From NCBI RefSeq assembly GCF_023618015.1, contig NZ_JAJKBJ010000003.1, positions 179,583-243,582 on the forward strand: a DNA stretch of 64,000 bases, in the 5' to 3' direction. Of the stretch, positions 8,480 to 16,928 are shown one piece after another. The notes under the pieces were generated by a model, which saw nothing but the letters and a program-made list of their open reading frames with translations, searched no databases and was not told the origin of the DNA. This DNA is from Legionella maioricensis (GTDB lineage: Bacteria; Pseudomonadota; Gammaproteobacteria; Legionellales; Legionellaceae). Within the stretch, counting starts at the first letter, position 1. Each line of letters starts with the position of its first letter. The position numbers were made by a program, and so were the translations under genes.

Positions 8480-10010
8480 GGTTTTTTTCCAATAAAACAT
8501 GGCCTGTCATTTCAGTTGGGGGGGTAATTCCTATGAGGGTAAGCAGGGTCGGCGCTATATCGATTAAACTTCCTGTTAATTGAGTAAAATGCCAATCGCC
8601 GCCCACGTAGACAAAAGGAACTGGTTCACTGGTATGGGCCGTGTGGGCTTGATGAGTGTGCTCATCAAACATTTCTTCGGCATTGCCGTGATCTGCCGTA
8701 ATTAATAATTTGCCTCCCAGCTTGGCAAGTGCCTGCCAAACCTGACTCATGCATTGGTCTAAACATTCAATTGCGTGAACGGTGGCATCAAAATTACCAC
8801 TGTGCCCGACCATATCGGCATTAGCGTAATTACAGATAATGACATCGTAAGCCTGACTGTTTATTGCTTCAATTAGGGTTGTTGTTAACTCAGGAGCGCT
8901 CATCTCGGGTTGTAGATCATAGGTTGCGACTTTAGGTGATTGGATCATAATCCTTTTCTCATTAGGGAAAACAAGTTCGTTTCCACCATTAAAGAAAAAA
9001 GTAACGTGAGCATATTTTTCCGTTTCTGCAATACGCAGCTGTCTTAAACCATGCGCTGATAATATTTCTCCCAGGGTATTATTTAAAGGAATAGGGGGAA
9101 AGGCACTGAGAGTTGGCAAATTTTTATCGTATTGAGTCATAGTGACAAAGTAAGATAATTGAGGACAAATGGCTCGATTAAATCCATTAAAGGACGGATC
9201 TATAAATGCTGAAGTTAATTGCCGTGCTCGGTCCGCACGGAAATTAAAGAATAAAACAGCATCCCCATCTTCAATGGGGGTTGCCTCTCCTATTCGCGTT
9301 GGAGGAATAAATTCATCCGATAGATTTTGTTGATAACAGGCTCTTACTGCAATTTGTGCGTCTGTAGCATGGTTTTTACTTTGACCTTCAGTTAATAAAG
9401 TATAAACGGGCTTTATTCGCTCCCATCGTTTGTCTCTATCCATTGCATAATAGCGGCCACTAATCGAGCATATTTTACCTACTGGGTGGGCTTGGAGTTC
9501 TTTATTTAAACGCTCAATACTTTCAAGTGCACTTTGTGGCGGCGTGTCTCTGCCATCGAGAAATAAATGCAAACAAACAGAGGTGAATTGTTTGCTATCG
9601 CAAAGAGCCAATAAGGCAAATAAATGCTGTTCATGACTATGAACGCCACCAGGCGATAATAACCCCATAATATGTAGCGATTTTCCCGTTTTTTGTAAAT
9701 TATCCAGCATCTCATTAAATAGGGGATTTCTAGTAAATTCGCTTTGGGCTATAGCCTGATTAATTCGAGTAAAATCTTGTTGTATGACTCTGCCTGCACC
9801 GATGTGCATGTGTCCTACTTCCGAGTTCCCCATTTGGGCATCCGGTAAGCCAACGGGTAATCCTGACGCTTGCAAAAGAATATGAGGGGCATTTTTCCAC
9901 CACTCATCCCATTGGGGAGTATGGGCTTGAGCAATTGCATTGTGTTTATTATTTTCGTTATAGCCCCAGCCATCAAGAATCATGAGCACCAGGGGGGCAT
10001 TTTTTTTCAT
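8463..10010 (-). CDS. gpmI: 2,3-bisphosphoglycerate-independent phosphoglycerate mutase
   Basis: A 515-residue cytosolic glycolytic enzyme that interconverts 3- and 2-phosphoglycerate. The alkaline-phosphatase-fold motifs are intact: LDGWG with metal ligand Asp13, GNSEVGH with the phospho-accepting Ser63, DGRDTPP, the arginine-rich FNFRADRARQL, and the distal metal motif ITADHGNAEEM. Length is normal for the family. It is first in the gpmI-envC-ctpA set, an order seen in other gammaproteobacteria. Confidence 0.96.
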   Translation of the reverse strand: MKKNAPLVLMILDGWGYNENNKHNAIAQAHTPQWDEWWKNAPHILLQASGLPVGLPDAQMGNSEVGHMHIGAGRVIQQDFTRINQAIAQSEFTRNPLFNEMLDNLQKTGKSLHIMGLLSPGGVHSHEQHLFALLALCDSKQFTSVCLHLFLDGRDTPPQSALESIERLNKELQAHPVGKICSISGRYYAMDRDKRWERIKPVYTLLTEGQSKNHATDAQIAVRACYQQNLSDEFIPPTRIGEATPIEDGDAVLFFNFRADRARQLTSAFIDPSFNGFNRAICPQLSYFVTMTQYDKNLPTLSAFPPIPLNNTLGEILSAHGLRQLRIAETEKYAHVTFFFNGGNELVFPNEKRIMIQSPKVATYDLQPEMSAPELTTTLIEAINSQAYDVIICNYANADMVGHSGNFDATVHAIECLDQCMSQVWQALAKLGGKLLITADHGNAEEMFDEHTHQAHTAHTSEPVPFVYVGGDWHFTQLTGSLIDIAPTLLTLIGITPPTEMTGHVLLEKNHAHAY

Positions 10011-10193
10011 GAAGATAATCCTAAATTTATCAATACATTGGCTTTTTCAAGATTATACCTATGCTAACTAAAGAGGTATATAGATACTTTAATTCAAAGT
10101 CTTAGTGAGACAAAAATATGGTTTGTGAATATTGTGCTATAGTTCATTGGGTAGTGATGTGATTATTATAAATATCCTCATAAGGAATTGAAT

Positions 10194-10466
10194 ATGAACA
10201 AATTCTCTTCTAGGTTAGGTGTGTTTGCATTAGCTATGGGTATTAGTATCTATGGTTGGACTGCAAATCCTTGTCGGCCGATTGCGCAGGCTTGCATGCA
10301 ATTAGGTTACTATAAAGGTGGGGCAAAAGTTGGGAAAGGATTAATAGAAAATTGTGTTATTCCTGTGGTAAACAATAACAAAGTTTTATCCAATGCCAGT
10401 TTTAGTCCGAGCGTTCTACAACAATGTAATGCTTTCATCACAGCAAAAATGCAAAGCAGACAGTAG
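10194..10466 (+). CDS. Small exported cysteine-containing protein, unknown
   Basis: A 90-residue protein starting at an ATG with AAGGA upstream; the in-frame TTG at 10188 is less likely. It has a signal peptide (LGVFALAMGISIYGWTA), then a short mature part with four Cys (NPCRPIAQAC, ENCVIP, QQCNAF) that could form two disulfides. I recognise no domain. It is flanked by gpmI in the opposite direction and by a GC-rich hairpin. Confidence 0.6.
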   Translation: MNKFSSRLGVFALAMGISIYGWTANPCRPIAQACMQLGYYKGGAKVGKGLIENCVIPVVNNNKVLSNASFSPSVLQQCNAFITAKMQSRQ

Positions 10467-10479
10467 CTAAAGGGGCGTC

Positions 10480-10505
10480 CCCCTAGAACCCGTGGGGTCT
10501 AGGGG
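10480..10505 (+). terminator. GC-rich stem-loop after the small exported protein
   Basis: CCCCTAGA and TCTAGGGG form an 8-bp stem with more pairing inside (ACCC with GGGT). It starts 13 bases after the stop codon. There is no T-run, so it may be a factor-dependent terminator or a remnant of a mobile element. The 150 bases beyond it hold no gene I can support. Confidence 0.35.
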
Positions 10506-10653
10506 CATATAGCGTGTCCAATGTAGCCTTAATGACAGTGAGAGACGAGCAGATATGTTCAACTGTCAGCAGTGCTAATTTCACTTAAGATAACAAGCCC
10601 TGTCTTTTTTCCGCAGGTAGTTGCAGGCAATTTAAACCAATAGCTCTTATAAC

Positions 10654-11049
10654 TCAATCGCAATTTTGAGTAAGAATGCAATTACCGCTGGGGTCACATT
10701 GCTGGATGTTTTGGCAATTATCATTATCATTCCCTGGCTCGAAAATAACCGCTGGTGCTTGCCAACCACTTCCAGGTACGTAGTTGCCAATACTGGGAGC
10801 TGTGTAATAATTAAGTTCCTCATCGTCTTGATGATAGCCATAATCTTGATGATATCTATCGTCTGGGTTGTAGTTTCCGCTGTGGTTGTATCCACCGTTT
10901 TGATCGTATTCACCACCCAGATGATTTCCTACATTTTGATTGTATCCTCCGCCGCCACCGTGTTCTGCTAAACATGCCGAGCTGGAAAAGAAACTTATTG
11001 CCAGAAAAAGAGTGCGGTATATTGGATAATTTCTCGTCGATGTATTCAT
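10654..11049 (-). CDS. Gly/Asn/Tyr-rich exported protein, unknown
   Basis: A 131-residue protein with AAGGAG well placed before the ATG and a signal peptide ending at SSSACLA. The mature N-terminal half is low complexity, rich in Gly, Asn, Tyr, His and Asp (imperfect GGYNQN, GGEYDQN, GGYNHS units). The C-terminal half has a PGSGWQAPAVIFEPG segment and four Cys (CQNIQQCDPSGNC...C). The signal peptide and ribosome site favour this frame over two overlapping open frames. Function unknown; a surface or matrix role is only a guess. Confidence 0.6.
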   Translation of the reverse strand: MNTSTRNYPIYRTLFLAISFFSSSACLAEHGGGGGYNQNVGNHLGGEYDQNGGYNHSGNYNPDDRYHQDYGYHQDDEELNYYTAPSIGNYVPGSGWQAPAVIFEPGNDNDNCQNIQQCDPSGNCILTQNCD

Positions 11050-11214
11050 AATCCACTCCTTTTTAGCATTTTATAAAAGACTATCCTGTTTAAAGTATAG
11101 TCTTTTATAGGGCGTTTATGACAAAGATGTTTTATTAGATAAACGATTTGTTCAAGACAATTGGTCCCTTGTTTAATAATTCATTTTTAAATCTTGCTGC
11201 GCTACACCAATACA

Positions 11215-11410
11215 GCAATACTACGTCATCACGAGCGCCAGCGAGAGAGCTCCTGGCATGAGCACTGTGCCCACTTTGGGAGATCCCTCACTTCGTTCGG
11301 GATGACGTAGCATTGCTCGAGATGACGTGGTACTGCTCTTGGTGGCGCATCTTTGGTCGAGGCGGTGTATCTTTGATCGAGATGGCGTGGCATTGCTTGA
11401 TTCGTGATTG
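11215..11410. repeat. Dispersed repeat element with degenerate 20-bp tandem units
   Basis: The element opens with TACGTCATCACGAGCG and contains a 32-base core (11279-11310) identical to the one at 63881-63912. From 11298 five 20-base units follow (11298, 11318, 11338, 11358, 11378). The first two are close to CGAGATGACGTGGTACTGCT and the later ones diverge. It sits in the intergenic space between the Gly-rich protein gene and plcA. It has no coding potential I trust. Confidence 0.7.
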
Positions 11411-11441
11411 GAACTCGAGATGATAGAGTGAAAAAGTTAGA

Positions 11442-12725
11442 TTAAGCGACTGGGCTATTATCAACCTCCTCAGGATTAAATTGGGACAGATAATTAGTTA
11501 AACTGAGTTGGATGGTTGAGGTAATTCCGTATTGGTTCTTTAATAATAACAAAGTACTCCAACCCCACCAGCCGCTGGTCATTTTTTTATCGTAAGGATT
11601 GGATAAATCCGTTCTTCTATAAAGTTGTTTGTTCACATCATCCCAGAAAAACATTGGAGTAATGTCTAAATTATTTTCATCAGTTAAGGGAGTCACATCA
11701 GGAAGCATCTCTAAAACGTGGCTTTGCTCTGGCATGGCCCCCGAATTATAAGCATCAAATAGTTCATCGGCTGATTGTTGCAAGGTTTTTAATAACATTT
11801 GTCGGTTTAATTGATTCAAGGGATTGAAATAGGAAAAATCACCATAGATTATCCATTGGTCGCCCAGAGCATTGTGTACGTGTAAGCCGTATTTATTTTC
11901 TTCATTATGCATGTAGTTGGATAGTAAAGATCCGAGTACGGCTGGAGTCACCTTATTTTTTAAGTCTCCCCTCGGGGTTCTTAAGTGTCCAGCAGCAAAA
12001 TGGTCGGATAAATAATGAGCAGCAAAAGCTTCCATGGCATAAGCAAGCTCTAAATCCGAACGTTTACCTGTCTTTTTGGCTTTTAAAGCTTGTTGTAAGG
12101 CAACTTGATGCCCATTTTTATAAACACTTATATTATTGGGAGAAAAATGATCGTAATTTTCCAGAGCCAGGAGTAAATAACGACCCGGATAGAGCCACCA
12201 GCCATGGCTTGTACATCCCCCGCCAGTAATGCAGTTCACTTGGCGACCAATTTCGTTTCCGACGCGTTTGTAGATGTCCTCAGCTGTTTCGCCTCGTTCT
12301 ATACCGGCTTCGATTTCACGTATTTCCATTTTTATTACCGAAGTCAGCTCTCTTACTTCACCAACAGCAGCAAAACTTTTGGCAAAAGTTTTAAACGCAT
12401 CTTTAAATCGAGCTTGTTTTTCCTGTTGATCAAGGCCATGACTGATTGGTTTTCCTAAAACTCCATAAAGATCACCAAGACTGATAATGTCACCGAAAGT
12501 CAGGGTTAAGCCATTTTTTAAATGTAAGGGAAGGGCTGCTTCAGGCGCTTGATCTACTTTAAAGCGAAGAGCTACTTGCTGGCCAATCGCCCAATGTTCT
12601 GATAAAGCAAAGCCTGCTGACGAGTCGGCATAACTTATTGAGGATGAACATAATCCCCAGCAAAATAACAAAATTGAGGCGGGGAGTGTAGCCAAAGATA
12701 AATATTTTTTCATCATGTTCCTCAT
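11442..12725 (-). CDS. plcA: Phosphatidylcholine-type phospholipase C, PlcA family
   Basis: A 427-residue protein with a signal peptide (LATLPASILLFCWGLCSSSISYA). It carries the zinc-phospholipase-C-like phrase YAMEAFAAHYLSDHFAAGHLRTPR, known from the Pseudomonas fluorescens PLC family that includes Legionella PlcA, PlcB and PlcC. An internal CITGGGC pair could be a disulfide. From memory, plcA also lies just upstream of the uppS-cdsA-rseP-bamA block in L. pneumophila, which supports the name. The start ATG overlaps the stop of the remnant before it (TAATG), so it is the last gene of a TVP38-remnant-plcA unit. It likely hydrolyses host or bacterial phosphatidylcholine after export. Confidence 0.8.
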   Translation of the reverse strand: MRNMMKKYLSLATLPASILLFCWGLCSSSISYADSSAGFALSEHWAIGQQVALRFKVDQAPEAALPLHLKNGLTLTFGDIISLGDLYGVLGKPISHGLDQQEKQARFKDAFKTFAKSFAAVGEVRELTSVIKMEIREIEAGIERGETAEDIYKRVGNEIGRQVNCITGGGCTSHGWWLYPGRYLLLALENYDHFSPNNISVYKNGHQVALQQALKAKKTGKRSDLELAYAMEAFAAHYLSDHFAAGHLRTPRGDLKNKVTPAVLGSLLSNYMHNEENKYGLHVHNALGDQWIIYGDFSYFNPLNQLNRQMLLKTLQQSADELFDAYNSGAMPEQSHVLEMLPDVTPLTDENNLDITPMFFWDDVNKQLYRRTDLSNPYDKKMTSGWWGWSTLLLLKNQYGITSTIQLSLTNYLSQFNPEEVDNSPVA

Positions 12726-12880
12726 TAGAAGTAAGACAAAAATTTAACCAGTTTTTTGACTGTGCTCGAAAACAGCTTGGGCGTATAAAATTGGCTGGCG
12801 ACTCGTTTACTTAGTTCACTTAAGGTTGGGTAGGAGCCTGCTCCAATAATTGTCAGATCACATTGAATTAAGTGTTTCAT
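12725..12880 (-). pseudogene. Internally deleted mercuric-reductase-like flavoprotein, 51 codons
   Basis: Too short for routine ORF calling but clearly a relic. The first 15 codons give MKHLIQCDLTIIGAG, the FAD-binding GxG start of pyridine nucleotide-disulfide oxidoreductases. Without a break in frame the next 36 codons (SYPTLSELSKRVASQFYTP, then PKLFSSTVKKLVKFL) match the C-terminal end of mercuric-reductase-like proteins. About 400 central codons are missing. The ATG overlaps the TVP38 stop (ATGA) and its TAA overlaps the plcA ATG, so the relic still couples the two genes. In other bacteria a TVP38 protein next to or fused with such a reductase is common. Confidence 0.8.
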
Positions 12881-13578
12881 GAGGAACCTTTGATTTTTGT
12901 ATAGAATATTGGCAACAAGGAAAGAAATGCTAAGCCAAGTAGGGGTAAAAAGAGTTGTGGAGAAAAAATAATTTTTACATCAGGTGTTTGCCCAATATCA
13001 AAAAGATGATTTAACTCCCCTCCAATTGCTGCGTAAATCAAAGAGCCCGGGATGATGCCCAGAAAAGTAGCGAGAATAAAAATTTTGGTTTCAATGCCAA
13101 GTAAAGCCGGCACAATGTTAACTACCCAAAAGGGAAAGAGAGGAATTAGGCGTAATACGAGCAAATAAGCAAATGCATCATGTTGAAAACCGCGACGCAT
13201 TTTTTTTACCCATTGAGCAGTCCGTTTCGTCATCCAATCACTTAAAGCGAATTTAATAATAAGAAAGATTAGGGTTGAGCCTATAGTGGCGCTAATAACC
13301 ACATATAGAGCTCCCCAAAGGACGCCGAAGAAAAGTCCTCCTGTCAAGGTCAGAAAAAGAGCTACAGGAATAGAGGCTACAATACAAAGGATATAAATCG
13401 TCATGAATAGGACAACGGCGTAAATATAATGGCTATCCGTCCAGGATGTTAATTGTTTGTGATGTAATTTTAAGCTGGAGTAGGTTAAATATTGATTGAG
13501 ATGGAAAGAGTAGAAAATAAAAAATAACACAGCTAATAGCAGCAGGGGCCAAAGACGGCGTAGGACACTAAAAGTCAT
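12877..13578 (-). CDS. TVP38/TMEM64 (DedA-like) membrane protein
   Basis: A 233-residue inner-membrane protein with about six hydrophobic segments. It has the VTT-domain signatures GGLFFGVLWGALYVVISATIG, split by a helix break, and RLIPLFPFWVVN. Family members are linked to phospholipid scrambling or flipping and membrane homeostasis. It heads the unit that ends in plcA, a lipid-linked association. RBS GGGAG lies upstream of the ATG. Confidence 0.88.
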   Translation of the reverse strand: MTFSVLRRLWPLLLLAVLFFIFYSFHLNQYLTYSSLKLHHKQLTSWTDSHYIYAVVLFMTIYILCIVASIPVALFLTLTGGLFFGVLWGALYVVISATIGSTLIFLIIKFALSDWMTKRTAQWVKKMRRGFQHDAFAYLLVLRLIPLFPFWVVNIVPALLGIETKIFILATFLGIIPGSLIYAAIGGELNHLFDIGQTPDVKIIFSPQLFLPLLGLAFLSLLPIFYTKIKGSS

Positions 13579-13754
13579 TAGTTTTATCTCCCTGGTGCTG
13601 TTAATGACGAGCAGTGATTGAGCGTTTTGATAATTAATAGGTACTAATAATGAAGTTTTTAAACAATAAGGTCAATCGATTTATTAGTGGTACTTAAATT
13701 TTTGCATTAAAAAGGGTAGACTATGAGCCATTTTTGAATGTAGGAAGAGTGGTT

Positions 13755-14471
13755 TTGGAGCATAAATTACCTCAGCACATCGCCATAGTTATGGATGGTA
13801 ATGGGCGTTGGGCTGAAAATCGTGGTTTGGCGCGCATCGAAGGACACAAAGCAGGTGTTGAGTCAGTTAAAAAAATGATTCGTTGTTGTTTGGAAAAAAA
13901 AATTCCCTGTCTTAGTTTATTTGCGTTTAGTTCTGAAAACTGGTCGAGACCAGCTGAAGAAGTCAATTTTCTCATGAAGTTGTTTTTAGAGGCTTTAAGA
14001 AACGAGTTAGCAGAGTTAAATCAACACGGCATCCGAATGCATTTTACTGGAGACAGAAGTCTTTTATCTGCTGTTTTGCAAAAACAAATGCATGAAGCGG
14101 AGACATTGACGCGCAATAATCAACAATTAATTTTGAATGTGGTAGTTAATTATGGCGGGAAGTGGGATATAGTAACTGCTGCAAAAAAGATGACCCAAGC
14201 TGTAGTTAATGGTCAGTTGACTTTGGATGAGATCAATGAAGAAGCCTTTGCTCAATTCCTGGATACTGATGGTTTGCCTGAGCCGGATCTCTTTATACGG
14301 ACCAGTGGCGAGTTACGAATTAGTAATTTTTTCCTTTGGCAGCTAGCTTATACAGAGCTTTATTTTACAGAAGTCCATTGGCCAGACTTTAATGAACATG
14401 AGTTGAGTTTGGCATTAGCATCTTTTAGTAAACGCAAAAGACGGTTTGGACTCGTTTCTCCATCTAAATAA
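13755..14471 (+). CDS. uppS: Undecaprenyl diphosphate synthase (cis-prenyltransferase)
   Basis: Makes C55 undecaprenyl diphosphate, the lipid carrier for peptidoglycan and O-antigen. MDGNGRW with catalytic Asp14, the FAFSSENW loop, and the isopentenyl-diphosphate site [18 protein letters not shown] are intact. I set the start at a TTG (MEHKLPQH) because AGGAAG lies seven bases upstream; a GTG at 13749 and TTG at 13734 are in frame but poorly spaced. First gene of the envelope block running to serS; cdsA begins 10 bases after its stop. Confidence 0.95.
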   Translation: MEHKLPQHIAIVMDGNGRWAENRGLARIEGHKAGVESVKKMIRCCLEKKIPCLSLFAFSSENWSRPAEEVNFLMKLFLEALRNELAELNQHGIRMHFTGDRSLLSAVLQKQMHEAETLTRNNQQLILNVVVNYGGKWDIVTAAKKMTQAVVNGQLTLDEINEEAFAQFLDTDGLPEPDLFIRTSGELRISNFFLWQLAYTELYFTEVHWPDFNEHELSLALASFSKRKRRFGLVSPSK

Positions 14472-14481
14472 GGGCACCATC

Positions 14482-15279
14482 ATGTTTATGCAACGCTTAA
14501 TCACCACACTTGTTCTCGTGCCTTTGGTTTTATTGATTCTTTTTTATGCCCCTGCCTGGTTTTTAGGCGGGGTTGTCTTGTTGATTCTTTTGGTTGCTGG
14601 CAGAGAGTGTTGGGGGTTAATTCCATTAAATACGCTGGCTTTTCAAATCGGTTTCCTTGTTCTCCTGGTATTCGGTTTGTGGGCTTGTGGTTATTTGTTT
14701 TCTTATTGGTTAATTCTCGGGCTAGTAGTTTGGGCATTAAATTGTATTGCCATATTAACTTTCCCCAACTCGCAACATTATTGGGGCTATCCCGCTGTAG
14801 TGGCTGGGGTTTGTTTTCTGCTCTTGCCTTTATTTTTGCAAAGCCTTATTCATCTTTATTATTTACCTCAGGGTAAAACCTTACTTGTTTATTTACTTTT
14901 TTTAATTTGGGCTTCCGATATAGGTGCCTATATCACCGGTAAGCGTTGGGGAAAGCATAAATTAATTCCTCAAGTAAGTCCCGGCAAGTCATGGGAAGGC
15001 GTAGCTGGTGGCGTTATTTTAGCGATGGTTGTTGCGGTAATTGGTTTTATTTGTTTTAAACCAAATTATATTGTCTGCTGGTTTGGCTTAGCACTGGCTA
15101 CCGTGATCATTTCTATTTTTGGTGATTTATTTATCAGTATATTAAAACGACGTTGTCATTTAAAAGATACGGGTACTCTTATTCCTGGTCATGGCGGTAT
15201 TCTAGATCGATTGGACAGTTTGATTGCTGCTTTGCCTTTATTTTATTTTGGATTAACTTATATACCGCGGGGAGTTTAA
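14482..15279 (+). CDS. cdsA: Phosphatidate cytidylyltransferase
   Basis: A polytopic inner-membrane enzyme, 265 residues from the ATG chosen here, with seven to eight hydrophobic segments. It makes CDP-diacylglycerol from CTP and phosphatidic acid. The PGKSWEG motif and the CdsA signature near the C-terminus (GDLFISILKRR, KDTGTLIPGHGGILDRLDS) are complete. Earlier in-frame starts would overlap uppS and have no ribosome site. In many gammaproteobacteria dxr lies between cdsA and rseP; here rseP follows directly. Confidence 0.95.
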   Translation: MFMQRLITTLVLVPLVLLILFYAPAWFLGGVVLLILLVAGRECWGLIPLNTLAFQIGFLVLLVFGLWACGYLFSYWLILGLVVWALNCIAILTFPNSQHYWGYPAVVAGVCFLLLPLFLQSLIHLYYLPQGKTLLVYLLFLIWASDIGAYITGKRWGKHKLIPQVSPGKSWEGVAGGVILAMVVAVIGFICFKPNYIVCWFGLALATVIISIFGDLFISILKRRCHLKDTGTLIPGHGGILDRLDSLIAALPLFYFGLTYIPRGV

Positions 15280-15309
15280 TTTCCAGCGTATTAACTTTGG
15301 GATAGCGCC

Positions 15310-16662
15310 ATGCTTATAACCCTTCTGTATTTTTTATTAGCTTTATTATTGCTGGTCATTGTGCATGAGTATGGTCATTTTCAAATTGCGCGTTGGTGTG
15401 GCGTAAAAGTATTACGCTTTTCTTTTGGTTTTGGAAAAGTACTGGCTCGCTGGCACGATAAAAGAGGAACTGAGTATGCCTGGTCGCTGATTCCTCTGGG
15501 TGGCTATGTCAAAATGCTTGATGAGTCTGAAGGGAACGTAGACGAAAAAGAAAAGCATTTGGCCTTTAATAATCAATCCGTACTAGTGCGCATTGCCATT
15601 GTATTGGCCGGCCCTCTATTTAATTTTATTTTTGCTTTTATAGCCTTGTGGTTTGTTTTAGTTATTGGGATGCATTCTCTAGCGCCGATGATTGAGTCGG
15701 TGAAGCCAAACAGCATTGCTGCAAAGGCGGGTTTGACACCAAAAGAAGAAATTATCGCTCTTAACGATGTTAAGATAAACAGTTGGCGCGACTTTCAATA
15801 CGCGATGATGCCTTTAGTTGGTTCTCAGGAAACAGTCAGTTTAACCGTTAAATCTTTAGTTGACGGGCATCAAAGTGTGGTGTCTCTTCCTTTAGCTAAT
15901 TGGAAGTTGGATGATAAAAGACCAGATCCCCTTAAAAGTCTGGGGATAGAGCCATTTATTCCAACGGTACCGCCGGTGATTGGGGAAGTGGTGCCTGATT
16001 CTCCAGCTGAAAAGGCGGGATTGCACGTTGCTGACAAAATTTTAAGCGTGGATGGTAAGCCTTTTGATGATTGGCTGTTTTTAGTAGATTATGTTCGGGT
16101 GCGTCCTGATACTCGATTGACTCTTCAAATCCAAAGAAGGGGAACAGTGCAAAATATTGAGTTACTTACTGGTAGTCAACAGAATCAAGGTAAAAATGAG
16201 GGATTTATTGGGGTGCGCTCGCAAAAAGTAGATTGGCCTGCTCATTGGTTACGTTTGGAGCGCCAAAGCCCGCTAGAAGCTATTGGTACTGCTTTCAAGC
16301 AAACCATTCACCTTACAGGAACTACGTTTACTTTAATGAGCCGACTGATTACGGGAAAGCTGGGGCTAAACAGCATTAGTGGTCCTGTAGGCATCGCCCA
16401 AGGGGCTGGTGATTCGGGACGTGGCGGATTAGTATCTTATCTGTTTTTTCTTGCTTTAGTGAGCATCAGCTTAGGGGCTTTAAATTTATTGCCTATTCCT
16501 ATGCTGGATGGCGGGCATTTGTTGTATTATGTGGTGGAAATTATTAGACGCAAGCCTTTGTCGGATGGGGTTAAATCCATAGGTCTTTATATTGGTTTAT
16601 TTCTCTTGGTTGCCTTAATGTTCGTAGCGCTTACTAATGATATCTCGAGATTAACTGGCTAG
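15310..16662 (+). CDS. rseP: RseP site-2 intramembrane metalloprotease
   Basis: A 450-residue zinc protease of the inner membrane. HEYGH (His19, Glu20, His23) lies in the first transmembrane segment and the third ligand motif NLLPIPMLDGGHL in a C-terminal one. Two PDZ-like domains lie between (NSIAAKAGLTPKEEI and DSPAEKAGLHVADKI). It cleaves anti-sigma factors such as RseA and leftover signal peptides. It lies directly upstream of bamA, as in most gammaproteobacteria. Confidence 0.95.
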   Translation: MLITLLYFLLALLLLVIVHEYGHFQIARWCGVKVLRFSFGFGKVLARWHDKRGTEYAWSLIPLGGYVKMLDESEGNVDEKEKHLAFNNQSVLVRIAIVLAGPLFNFIFAFIALWFVLVIGMHSLAPMIESVKPNSIAAKAGLTPKEEIIALNDVKINSWRDFQYAMMPLVGSQETVSLTVKSLVDGHQSVVSLPLANWKLDDKRPDPLKSLGIEPFIPTVPPVIGEVVPDSPAEKAGLHVADKILSVDGKPFDDWLFLVDYVRVRPDTRLTLQIQRRGTVQNIELLTGSQQNQGKNEGFIGVRSQKVDWPAHWLRLERQSPLEAIGTAFKQTIHLTGTTFTLMSRLITGKLGLNSISGPVGIAQGAGDSGRGGLVSYLFFLALVSISLGALNLLPIPMLDGGHLLYYVVEIIRRKPLSDGVKSIGLYIGLFLLVALMFVALTNDISRLTG

Positions 16663-16928
16663 GATAAAAGAATAACTTTCGCCTGAAGTGGCTCTGCTTT
16701 GATTGAGTAATCACAGGGCACTTATTGTTCCTTAAGCTTTTGCAATGGAACAACGTAGTGAGGGATGTAACAAGATGGGGCCAGAGCGATAATGTGATTA
16801 AAATAGCTTATTAGCGATAGAGAAACTTGACAGCTGTTTCTACTTCCTATAAAAGGGTTTCAATTTTTGGCGTGACTGAATCGATTCTTAAATTCAAGAA
16901 TGCACGTAGTACTGGACGTAAAATAATA

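Noticed and set aside
10666..10971. 101-codon hydrophobic frame on the plus strand opposite the Gly-rich exported protein
   Set aside because: It is antisense to a frame with a signal peptide and AAGGAG site; its Ile/Val-rich content is the complement of the Asn/Tyr/Asp-rich repeats.
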